5,576 bases of DNA from CAZVEV01 sp964625865 (GTDB taxonomy: Bacteria; Planctomycetota; Phycisphaerae; SM23-33): positions 1 to 5,576 of the forward strand of contig CAZVEV010000356.1 in assembly GCA_964625865.1 (NCBI GenBank). The letters run 5' to 3'. Positions 1-5,457 of the stretch are shown one piece after another; the stretch's first letter is position 1, and the number at the start of each line of letters is the position of its first letter. The notes beneath the pieces are model-generated. The model saw nothing but the letters and a program-made list of their open reading frames with translations, did no database searches and was not told the DNA's origin. Both the position numbers and the translations under genes were made by a program.

Positions 1-1356
1 ACATTCACCATGTCTGTCGACGGATCCATCCAGGCCGACGGAGGTTCCGGCGGCGACGAAGCCGGCGGCGGGGGAAGTGGTGGTGGCGCGCTGCTGCACG
101 CGGATGAATTCAGTCTGCCCGAGGGCTATGGGGCGGGTGAAGACGGCGGCGTCTATGCCACAGGCGGAAACGGCGGAGGATGGAACGGCTCCTACCGGGA
201 AGGCGGCGGAGGCGGCGGGGGCCGGATCCTGCTGCTGGCCGACAGTTTCAAACTCGGTCACTGGGGGCGTCTCGACGTGACCCACGGCGACGACGCGAAC
301 AGCGAGGCTGAAGACGGCGTTGCCGAGATCACAGTGACCACCGCACTATTCCCGGAGGACACGTTTGTCGTGACGGATGGCGCGCTGCCGGCCAGTCTGG
401 CCGCGCCAGCCGGCGTCACGTTCACGACCACGGGCTATGGCGCCCAGGGAGGCACGACGCTGGTCGTAGTGGGTGACCTGACGACTGGGCATCTGGCCAG
501 CGCCGGATCAGTGACACTCGTCACCGGTACGACGACCCTCACCGGTGACACCGGACTGCAGGTTACCGACGGCACGGTCGACGTGGGCAGCGGGGCTGCG
601 CTCAGCGCCGCCAACGGCGTGCAGGTCGACGCCGGGGCATTACTCAACATCCTGGGCGGTTTCAACGTGGGCGACAGCGTTAACGACGGCGAACTGAGCG
701 CCGTCAATACCACGCTGACCTTTCCCGGCAACGCGACCAAAGACAGTGTTGGCCTGGTGAACAACAACCGGCTGAACCTGATCGACGTGGTCGTCAACGG
801 CGACGTGCACTCACCGACCGGCTCGGAGATCCAGGTGGCCGGGTCCGTTACGTTCAACGGGCTGGTCAGCGGCGGGGCCAATTTCCCCGGCGCGGGCCTG
901 GTCATCTTCAACGGCGGGTACGACCCCGGCGACAGTCCGGCCGAGGTCACCTTCAACGGCGATCTGAACTTCGGTCCGGCCAACACGCTGACGATGGAAC
1001 TGGGCGGTACGACCGGGGGTGATGAGTACGACCGTCTCGATGTCCTGGGCACGCTGAGCCTGGACGGAACGATGAACGTCACGCTGATCGACGGTTTCGT
1101 CCCCGCCAATGGCGATACCTTCGACCTGCTGGACTGGGGCAGCCTGGACGGCACGTTCGATACGGTCAACCTGCCGTCGCTGGCTCCCGGCCTGGCGTGG
1201 GACGACTCGGCGCTGTACACCACCGGCGAACTGCACGTCACTCCCGAGCCGGGCACGCTCGCCCTGGCGGCGATTGGCGCGATGACGATACTGAGGCGGC
1301 GGCGACGGTCCGCCTCAGACCCTCGCCAGGCCCGGACCGCGCCCAGCCGGTGGTGA
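1..1356 (+). CDS. Exported glycine-rich PEP-CTERM protein, 3' part (start lies upstream of window)
   Basis: The reading frame is open to the left edge, and the first ATG (position 10) has no ribosome binding site, so this is the C-terminal part of a larger gene. Residues are counted from that ATG (448 to the stop). Residues 10-82 are glycine-rich with two copies of a GGG...LLxADxF unit. Residues 115-300 are rich in Val, Thr, Gly and Asn with short alternating strands, as in beta-helix or autotransporter-like stalks. Residues 301-410 follow a pattern common at the end of such proteins: a GGYDPGDSP turn, an EYDRLDVLGTLSLDGT segment, then a GDTFDLLDW strand and LYTTGELHV. The tail is a PEP-CTERM signal: PEP at 412-414, a hydrophobic stretch at 415-427, and five arginines at 429-433. 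In known PEP-CTERM systems an exosortase recognises this tail at the cytoplasmic membrane. Fifteen residues follow the arginines, which is longer than usual. The substrate or partner is unknown. The sorting call is firm; the stalk or adhesin role is inference. Confidence 0.88.
   Translation, partial: TFTMSVDGSIQADGGSGGDEAGGGGSGGGALLHADEFSLPEGYGAGEDGGVYATGGNGGGWNGSYREGGGGGGGRILLLADSFKLGHWGRLDVTHGDDANSEAEDGVAEITVTTALFPEDTFVVTDGALPASLAAPAGVTFTTTGYGAQGGTTLVVVGDLTTGHLASAGSVTLVTGTTTLTGDTGLQVTDGTVDVGSGAALSAANGVQVDAGALLNILGGFNVGDSVNDGELSAVNTTLTFPGNATKDSVGLVNNNRLNLIDVVVNGDVHSPTGSEIQVAGSVTFNGLVSGGANFPGAGLVIFNGGYDPGDSPAEVTFNGDLNFGPANTLTMELGGTTGGDEYDRLDVLGTLSLDGTMNVTLIDGFVPANGDTFDLLDWGSLDGTFDTVNLPSLAPGLAWDDSALYTTGELHVTPEPGTLALAAIGAMTILRRRRRSASDPRQARTAPSRW
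64..255 (+). repeat. Twofold glycine-rich protein repeat in the PEP-CTERM gene
   Basis: Two copies of one unit lie at 64-117 (GGGGSGGGALLHADEFSL) and 202-255 (GGGGGGGRILLLADSFKL), separated by a glycine- and asparagine-rich spacer. Each has a poly-glycine run, then a short hydrophobic strand ending in A-D-x-F-x-L. The same style is known from very large planctomycete and other environmental surface proteins, where such units recur many times. More copies are therefore expected upstream of the window, but that part cannot be seen here. Confidence 0.6.
1243..1308 (+). other. PEP-CTERM sorting signal
   Basis: This stretch encodes the tripartite tail of the exported protein. It begins with the PEP motif, continues with a hydrophobic segment of about 13 residues (GTLALAAIGAMTI), and ends with a run of five arginines. 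In characterised families this signal is processed by an exosortase. No exosortase gene is in the window. Confidence 0.85.
1291..1318 (+). terminator. Perfect 9-bp hairpin at the 3' end of the PEP-CTERM gene (possible terminator)
   Basis: The arms CTGAGGCGG (1291-1299) and CCGCCTCAG (1310-1318) are perfectly complementary around a 10-base loop. The left arm lies in the arginine codons of the sorting tail and the right arm in the codons of the extra tail, so the hairpin is inside the coding sequence, 36 bases before the end of the stop codon. No T-run follows, so a terminator role is uncertain. It could also protect the mRNA 3' end or be a by-product of the CGG arginine codons. Confidence 0.3.
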
Positions 1357-1564
1357 TCCTGCCGGTCTGCTACAAGCCGCTGCCTGTGATATCGAGGGGC
1401 GTCGTATCAGGTTCGGAGCAGATGCGCCCCAAAGACGCTCCAGCCGCTTCGAGGCGGATAACGATTCTCGTACGCCTTGACGACCTCTCCCAATGACACA
1501 GAATCCACGATCCATAGTCGGCGATTACGGCTCTCTGCAGCGCAACTGGTTTGCCCGTTTGTGC

Positions 1565-1592
1565 TTGCATTCGGCCGAGGCGGATGGATAAT
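1565..1592 (+). promoter_or_regulatory. Weak sigma70-like promoter candidate for the zinc-ribbon gene
   Basis: TTGCAT (1565-1570) and GATAAT (1587-1592) are spaced by 16 bases. The -10 box matches the consensus at five of six positions, the -35 box at only three. Transcription would begin near 1599, giving a leader of about 45 bases before the ATG at 1644. The position is sensible, but the evidence is only the two hexamers. Confidence 0.35.
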
Positions 1593-1630
1593 GCGGGCTT
1601 TCACGTGGGTCTGGGTTATCTCGATCAAAC

Positions 1631-1636
1631 AGGGAG
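1631..1636 (+). promoter_or_regulatory. Ribosome binding site that fixes the start of the zinc-ribbon gene
   Basis: AGGGAG lies seven bases before the ATG at 1644, which is ideal spacing. The frame is open further upstream, to a TTG at 1551 and an ATG at 1584, but neither has a comparable site. The resulting protein then begins directly with its zinc ribbon, as is usual for this class. Confidence 0.8.
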
Positions 1637-1643
1637 ACATACG

Positions 1644-3203
1644 ATGACGGAGAAGGTGGTGCTTCGGTGTTCCGGTTGTCGGCAGAAGATGGGCGTTCCG
1701 CCAGAGTGGGCGGGACGGACGTTTGCCTGTCCGAAGTGCGATACGCAGTTGACGGTGCCTGACACTCCGCAGCCAGCGGCTGCGACGCCTGTCCAGAGCC
1801 CGCCGACTCCATCTGCCGAGGCGCCTCCTCCTCCTCCTCCTCCGCCGCCGCCGCTGGCCGAAGCGCCTACGCCGCCGCCGGTTCAGACGACGCCGGCCCC
1901 CGAGACACGCCCGTCGGCGCCGCCGGGCGATCAGTGGGTCGCGCCGGCTGTGCTGCAGAAGTTCGCAGGTCAGCAGACCGCCTCTCTGTTCGTCGCGCCC
2001 GAGATCCCCGAGAAGTCTCTCAAAGGGGTCGCCACGTATCTGACCGTTGGCCCGGGCGAGGAGGTCCTGGTCGTTCATGACGAGACGGTTCGCAGTAACG
2101 GCAAGCGGGGGTTCGCACTGACCAATCGCCAACTGGCGTGGTGTACGAAGGCTGACGCGAAGCATCCGGTGGCCGTCGAACTGCGCCGGATCGACGAGAT
2201 CACCCACAAGATCGGCAAGCTCAACACGACCTTCACGATCCGCGTCGGGGACGACAGTCACACGCTGGAACTCGTGACGTTCGTCTTGGGCTCGGACCAG
2301 GCCAGCGTTCTGTTCGGTGTGTTGCAGGGCGTCGTCCAGCGGCTGAGCGGCGGGACACCGGGTGCTGCCCCCGCCGACACCGGCGACGGTGCGAGCGCTT
2401 CGCCGGGCGGAGCGTTCGGCGCCGAGTGGCCGGGCCTGAACGCCGCGACGCCTCGCGAGGCGGTCCTGGGGCTGTTTTCCGCCGAGACCAAGCGGCCCGA
2501 GCGTCTGTCGGTTGCGCCGGAACTGTCTGACAAGGTCCTGCGGGGGGCCACCGCGAAGTATCTCCAGTTGACCGACGGCGAAGAGCCGCTCGTGCTGTTC
2601 GACGATACCGTGACCGGATCGGGAAAAAAGGGGTTCTGTCTGACCGATCGCCGGTTCATCTGGAACGGTGGGCTGCTCGGCGGGGGGGGCGGCGCGGTCG
2701 CCTACGCCGACGTCCGGGGCATCGGGATGGGCGACAAGGCGTTTCGCATCGATACTGACGGCCCGAGCCATGAGGTCAGACTGACGCAGTGGGCCAAGCC
2801 GCTGGTCAACCTGGCCGCATTGGCGCTGGCCCGCTTCTGTTCAGGGCCGCTTGCCGACGAGGGAATCCTCCTGATCTCGCGCGGGATCATCACGGATATC
2901 GGCGGCACGGAGATGGAGGACCACGGTACGATCGTGCTGTGCAGATCGGGACTCTACTGGTTCCCCATCGGGAGCAAGCCCGTGCTGGCCATGACGTTTG
3001 ACAGGATCGTGGAGGCCGGCAAGCACCTGGGCCTGCTGGTGGTCCGCATGCGGGACGACGAGCAGGTCTCGATCAAGGTCGGCATGAGGGTGGCGTCGCG
3101 GTGGCTCCCGGTGGTGCGGAAAGCCCGCGAAGAGGCCCTGCGCCTGGACATCCAGAGGCCCGCGCTGCCCGAGACGGCCTCGTCGGCGTTTACGGGTATC
3201 TAG
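1644..3203 (+). CDS. Zinc-ribbon protein with three tandem PH-like domains (519 residues)
   Basis: I do not recognise a named family for the whole protein. Residues 9-32 form a CxxC-x16-CxxC zinc ribbon (Cys9, Cys12, Cys29, Cys32) followed by TVP, an N-terminus common in planctomycete proteins. Residues 40-100 are a proline/alanine-rich linker with ten consecutive prolines at 61-70. Three related beta domains follow, at about 115-233, 288-399 and 407-496. Each is centred on a G-x-x-(G)-F/V-x-L-T/C-x-R-x-L-x-W core: GKRGFALTNRQLAW at 153, GKKGFCLTDRRFIW at 327, GTIVLCRSGLYW at 428. The core, and the strand pattern ending in D-D-x-x-x-L/V/I after an I-x-x-I segment, recall bacterial PH-like domains. 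No signal peptide or membrane segment is visible, so the protein is probably cytoplasmic, perhaps acting as a binding or scaffold module. The start is fixed by AGGGAG at 1631. It is probably transcribed alone and meets the protease-WD40 gene end to end. The CDS call is firm; the PH-like call is moderate; the function is unknown. Confidence 0.88.
   Translation: MTEKVVLRCSGCRQKMGVPPEWAGRTFACPKCDTQLTVPDTPQPAAATPVQSPPTPSAEAPPPPPPPPPPLAEAPTPPPVQTTPAPETRPSAPPGDQWVAPAVLQKFAGQQTASLFVAPEIPEKSLKGVATYLTVGPGEEVLVVHDETVRSNGKRGFALTNRQLAWCTKADAKHPVAVELRRIDEITHKIGKLNTTFTIRVGDDSHTLELVTFVLGSDQASVLFGVLQGVVQRLSGGTPGAAPADTGDGASASPGGAFGAEWPGLNAATPREAVLGLFSAETKRPERLSVAPELSDKVLRGATAKYLQLTDGEEPLVLFDDTVTGSGKKGFCLTDRRFIWNGGLLGGGGGAVAYADVRGIGMGDKAFRIDTDGPSHEVRLTQWAKPLVNLAALALARFCSGPLADEGILLISRGIITDIGGTEMEDHGTIVLCRSGLYWFPIGSKPVLAMTFDRIVEAGKHLGLLVVRMRDDEQVSIKVGMRVASRWLPVVRKAREEALRLDIQRPALPETASSAFTGI
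1824..1853 (+). repeat. (CCT)6(CCG)4 trinucleotide tract encoding ten prolines
   Basis: Six CCT codons are followed by four CCG codons without interruption, inside the proline-rich linker of the zinc-ribbon protein. Changes in copy number would stay in frame and only alter linker length. The antisense reading is a run of arginine codons and is not a gene. Confidence 0.85.
1986..3131 (+). repeat. Three diverged PH-like domain repeats in the zinc-ribbon protein
   Basis: Copy 1 spans 1986-2342, copy 2 spans 2505-2840 and copy 3 spans 2862-3131. Copies 1 and 2 are clearly homologous: both open with an A-P-E-I/L...K-x-L-K/R-G segment, then G-E-E-x-L-V...D-E/D-T-V, then G-K-R/K-G-F-x-L-T-N/D-R and a tryptophan. 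Copy 3 lacks the opening segment but keeps the core strands, the tryptophan and the I-x-E-A/I turn. Copies 1 and 2 are joined by an Ala/Gly/Ser/Pro-rich linker; copies 2 and 3 are almost contiguous. Confidence 0.7.
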
Positions 3204-3213
3204 ACAGACGACC

Positions 3214-3249
3214 CTCGTCCGGCGCCGGAACCGGCGCGCTGCGGACGAG
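3214..3249. terminator. Compound hairpin between convergent genes, probable shared terminator
   Basis: The outer arms CTCGTCCG (3214-3221) and CGGACGAG (3242-3249) pair perfectly. Directly inside, GCGCCGG (3222-3228) pairs with CCGGCGC (3231-3237), leaving only a four-base bulge (3238-3241). Up to about 15 GC-rich base pairs can form. It fills most of the 63-base gap between the stop at 3203 (+) and the stop at 3267-3269 (-), the expected place for a bidirectional terminator. No T-run flanks it on either strand. Confidence 0.65.
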
Positions 3250-3266
3250 TACGATCGACCGTCCGA

Positions 3267-5255
3267 TCACTTTCCGATAATCGGCGCGATGTCCCAGATG
3301 CGCACGTGGTGATGCGTGCCGACCGGTTGGACCAGTCGCTTGCCGTCCGGCGAGATCGCCGCGTGGTCGCCTCGGAACCGCCAGAGCAGGTGCCCCGACT
3401 TGACGTCGTACACCGCCATCCATCCCTTGAGCATCGGTTCGGTGAACCGGACGCCCATCAGACTGCTGTCGGGCGAGAAGAAACTGAACCTCGGAGGGTC
3501 GCCGGCCATATGGTACGGGTTGACGAAGTACCGCCGGTTCCCGGTCGCCCCGTCGTAGACGGCCATCAGATTGCCCCGCCCGGCCGTCCCGTCGGGCTTT
3601 CGCGCCAGGATCATGTCCACGGCGGTGGTCTTAGCGTCCGGCGTCATGAACAGGCGATAGTCGGCCTTGCCGTAGTAGGTCAGCGGCGCGGGGTGGAGTT
3701 TGGCGGTCTTGAGCAGTTTGCCCGTTCGGGGATCCCAGACATGGAACCCGCGGACCTCCTTGGTTGGCGCGTGGCGAAACGCTCCGGCGGTGACCAGGAC
3801 GTTGACCTTCTTCAGGAAGATCGCCGACAGGAGCGTGCCTTGCAGGTCCCATTTCTTCGGTTCGACCATCGTGACGAGGTCGCCCTTCTTTACGTCGAAT
3901 ACCCTGACGCGCTCGGGCCCCTGCAATGCCAGCAGGGACGAGTCAGCCGAGAAGGCCGCACTGACGCAGGTGGGCAACTTCTGCCATAACGTGTTCTTGT
4001 CCAGGTCCCACACCAGCGTTTCGCCCCCGTAGGCGGCCGACGCCAGATAGCGGCTGTCCGGAGAAAACGCCATGAACCGCACTTCCTGCGAGTGTCCCTT
4101 GAACGTCTGGGTGACCTTGCCGCTCTCCAGCGACATCAGCTTGACCACCGTTGCATTGCGTGCGCCGGAGGACCCGGCGGCGACCTTGACGTCGGGGGAC
4201 GCCCGGAAGTGCTTTCCGGGGTGGCCGACGGTCTTCAGCAGTCTCGGTACCGCCGGCTGCCAGCAGCCTTCGGGCAAGGCGGACGGCGGGCTTGCCAGGA
4301 TCGCTACCGCCGCCGGGGCCGCCCGCTTGTACACCTCGCCCGATGACAGACTCAGCGGCGCTCCGCCGGTGGTAAACGCGATGCCCTTGGACTTCAGGAA
4401 CGCCGCGATCGCCGAGATGTCCGACGCCATGGCCGCCCTGAGCCCCGCGCCGGACCACTTCTGATTGACCAGCCCGACAAGATCGCCCTTGGCGTTGACC
4501 AGCGGGGCGCCGGTCATGCACGGGTTCAGCGGGCCGTCCAGACGCAGCCGTCCCTTCCCGCCGGGGGCGGGCACGGGGGCAACGGTTTCAGCGTCGGGCT
4601 GCTCCCGCCCCGCGAACTTCCCCCACATGCTGCACGCGGTCATCGCGTATCCGACGGCCTGGACGTCCGGGTCAGGCGACGAGGACGGGCTCAGGGCAAG
4701 GCACGCCAGACCGTTTGCGGCGATCTTCAGGACCGCCAGGTCCCTCTCGCGATCGACGGCCAGAATCTCTGCCACCTGCGTGCTGCCGCGACGGCGCACC
4801 GTGATCTCGCCGCCGTGTTCCACCACGTGGGCGCACGTCAGGACGTGTCCGTCGGTGGAGATCAGGACGCCCGATCCCCAGTGGTACGGCCCGGCCGTCG
4901 GCTTGAGCCCGAACGACGCGACGTCCGGTCCGCCCGAGGTCTTGCCCGAGCCGGTATCGCCCTTGGGCGACTGCGAGGAAGACCCCGAGCCCCCGGCGGG
5001 GCTGTCGTTTCCGCTGTCGAGAATGATGCTGACGGGGATGTAGAACACCCCCGCGGCGAGAACCGCGCACGCCACGCCCATGATCCGGCGAGACTGGTGC
5101 CTGAAGATGACCCACGGCAGGGCGATTGACACGATGCCCGCGATCCACGCAGCCACGCCGGAGTAGGCGAAGAGGCACGCGGAAAACACGCCGAAACTGA
5201 TACCCGCCTTGATCGCCGCGATTGCAGGCTTCTGAGGGGCCGAAGACGACTCCAT
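3267..5255 (-). CDS. Membrane-anchored trypsin/HtrA-like (probably inactive) protease domain fused to a WD40 propeller (662 residues)
   Basis: Three hydrophobic segments lie at about 12-30, 33-51 and 58-79. The basic RHQSRR loop at 52-57 between the second and third suggests a cytoplasmic N-terminus and an external C-terminal part. Residues 80-110 are a Gly/Ser-rich linker. Residues 120-290 are an S1C/HtrA-like domain: GSGVLISTDGHVLTCAHVV carries His143, and DRERDLAVLKI carries Asp172. The region expected to read GPINPGNSGGPLVN instead reads GPLNPCMTGAPLVN, so threonine 248 replaces the catalytic serine and the oxyanion glycine is cysteine 246. No PDZ domain follows. A short SGEVYKRAAPAAVAILAS segment (305-322) resembles the strand that normally opens such a protease domain. 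Residues 335-660 contain about seven WD40-type blades, with FSPD or SPDG turns at 397, 593 and 635 and VWDL, VFDV, VWDP, VYDG, VYDV and IWDI strand ends. GAGGTG lies seven bases before the ATG. The architecture is firm. Loss of protease activity is inferred; a sensor or scaffold role at the envelope is speculative. Confidence 0.92.
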   Translation of the reverse strand: MESSSAPQKPAIAAIKAGISFGVFSACLFAYSGVAAWIAGIVSIALPWVIFRHQSRRIMGVACAVLAAGVFYIPVSIILDSGNDSPAGGSGSSSQSPKGDTGSGKTSGGPDVASFGLKPTAGPYHWGSGVLISTDGHVLTCAHVVEHGGEITVRRRGSTQVAEILAVDRERDLAVLKIAANGLACLALSPSSSPDPDVQAVGYAMTACSMWGKFAGREQPDAETVAPVPAPGGKGRLRLDGPLNPCMTGAPLVNAKGDLVGLVNQKWSGAGLRAAMASDISAIAAFLKSKGIAFTTGGAPLSLSSGEVYKRAAPAAVAILASPPSALPEGCWQPAVPRLLKTVGHPGKHFRASPDVKVAAGSSGARNATVVKLMSLESGKVTQTFKGHSQEVRFMAFSPDSRYLASAAYGGETLVWDLDKNTLWQKLPTCVSAAFSADSSLLALQGPERVRVFDVKKGDLVTMVEPKKWDLQGTLLSAIFLKKVNVLVTAGAFRHAPTKEVRGFHVWDPRTGKLLKTAKLHPAPLTYYGKADYRLFMTPDAKTTAVDMILARKPDGTAGRGNLMAVYDGATGNRRYFVNPYHMAGDPPRFSFFSPDSSLMGVRFTEPMLKGWMAVYDVKSGHLLWRFRGDHAAISPDGKRLVQPVGTHHHVRIWDIAPIIGK
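4500..4535 (-). other. Degenerate catalytic-serine loop of the protease-like domain
   Basis: Residues 241-252 read GPLNPCMTGAPL where active HtrA-like enzymes carry G-P-I-N-P-G-N-S-G-G-P-L. The frame is intact and the flanking residues fit the family, so the alignment needs no gap. Codon 248 is ACC (threonine), read from positions 4512-4514. The family serine, the oxyanion glycine two residues before it, and the second glycine after it are all changed. Confidence 0.8.
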
Positions 5256-5262
5256 GGTGCAA

Positions 5263-5268
5263 CACCTC
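5263..5268 (-). promoter_or_regulatory. Ribosome binding site of the protease-WD40 gene
   Basis: On the minus strand GAGGTG stands seven bases before the ATG at 5255. This supports that ATG over the internal in-frame methionines and places the membrane segments at the N-terminus. Confidence 0.75.
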
Positions 5269-5314
5269 GGTTCTCCCCGATGGCCCGGGGCCGCCGGTAC
5301 GCCACGTGCGGGTT

Positions 5315-5366
5315 CCCCGTGAACTGCCCGTCAGGCCCCACGGGGGCTCGATTGCCCGAGAACCCC
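5315..5366 (-). promoter_or_regulatory. Two mutually exclusive hairpins in the leader of the protease-WD40 mRNA
   Basis: CCCCGTG (5315-5321) is perfectly complementary to CACGGGG (5339-5345), with a 17-base loop. Bases 5343-5350 (GGGGCTCG) can instead pair with CGAG (5357-5360) and CCCC (5363-5366), with a two-base AA bulge and a six-base loop. The two stems share bases 5343-5345, so only one can form fully. They lie inside the predicted untranslated leader. Regulatory meaning is speculative; GC-rich leaders often contain such stems. Confidence 0.3.
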
Positions 5367-5413
5367 ACCGGCGATAGCCCTCGTCACAACCCGAGACTTA
5401 CTTGTCGCTGAAG

Positions 5414-5442
5414 ACTATCCCACTGAACTCTCGTCGCGTCAA
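5414..5442 (-). promoter_or_regulatory. Sigma70-like promoter for the protease-WD40 gene
   Basis: Read on the minus strand, TTGACG (5442-5437) and GATAGT (5419-5414) are separated by exactly 17 bases. They match the consensus at five and four of six positions. The predicted start is near 5407, giving a leader of about 150 bases. This is the best promoter-like pair in the region, and its orientation matches the only gene it could serve. Confidence 0.55.
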
Positions 5443-5457
5443 GTGATTCGATGAGAG
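5428..5457. promoter_or_regulatory. Inverted repeat around the -35 box, possible operator
   Basis: CTCTCGTCG (5428-5436) and CGATGAGAG (5449-5457) form a nine-base inverted repeat with one mismatch (a G-T pair) and a 12-base spacer. The spacer contains the predicted -35 hexamer of the protease-WD40 promoter. A dimeric repressor bound here would cover the promoter, but inverted repeats of this quality also arise by chance in a window of this size. Confidence 0.3.

Larger units (their letters stand above)
1357..1643. other. Non-coding gap between the PEP-CTERM gene and the zinc-ribbon gene
   Basis: No frame here has protein-like composition on either strand. Just after the PEP-CTERM stop lies an imperfect stem, GGGGCGTC (1396-1403) with GACGCTCC (1434-1441), containing one G-T pair. 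The left arm could alternatively pair with GCGCCCC at 1424-1430. A small CCGCT/GGCGG stem with a TCGA loop sits at 1444-1457. None is followed by a T-run. The right half holds the promoter candidate and ribosome binding site of the next gene. Confidence 0.6.

Noticed and set aside
435..1256. A 273-codon minus-strand open frame opposite the PEP-CTERM gene.
   Set aside because: Its composition is Ser/Pro/Val/Thr-rich and low complexity, mirroring the Gly/Thr/Val-rich sense protein. The sense frame has a clear sorting tail.
1197..1496. A 99-codon plus-strand open frame spanning the PEP-CTERM gene end and the following gap.
   Set aside because: It lies mostly in the wrong phase of a supported gene, has no ribosome binding site and has Arg/His/Pro-rich shadow composition.
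1551..1643. A possible N-terminal extension of the zinc-ribbon protein from TTG at 1551 or ATG at 1584.
   Set aside because: Neither codon has a well-spaced ribosome binding site, the extension would overlap the promoter candidate, and AGGGAG stands seven bases before the ATG at 1644.
1407..2771. A 454-codon open frame on the minus strand opposite the zinc-ribbon gene, with long arginine runs.
   Set aside because: Its arginine runs are the antisense of the (CCT)6(CCG)4 proline tract. It crosses the non-coding gap and part of a well-supported gene, has no domain signature, and is typical of GC-rich shadow frames.
3306..3989. A 227-codon plus-strand open frame opposite the WD40 region.
   Set aside because: It is rich in Arg, Val, Gly and Asp with no motif. 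The minus strand encodes recognisable WD40 blades over the same bases.
4672..5265. Minus-strand open frames overlapping the 5' part of the protease-WD40 gene in other phases.
   Set aside because: They are Arg/Gly-rich with no motif, whereas the chosen frame holds the membrane segments and the His143/Asp172 motifs.
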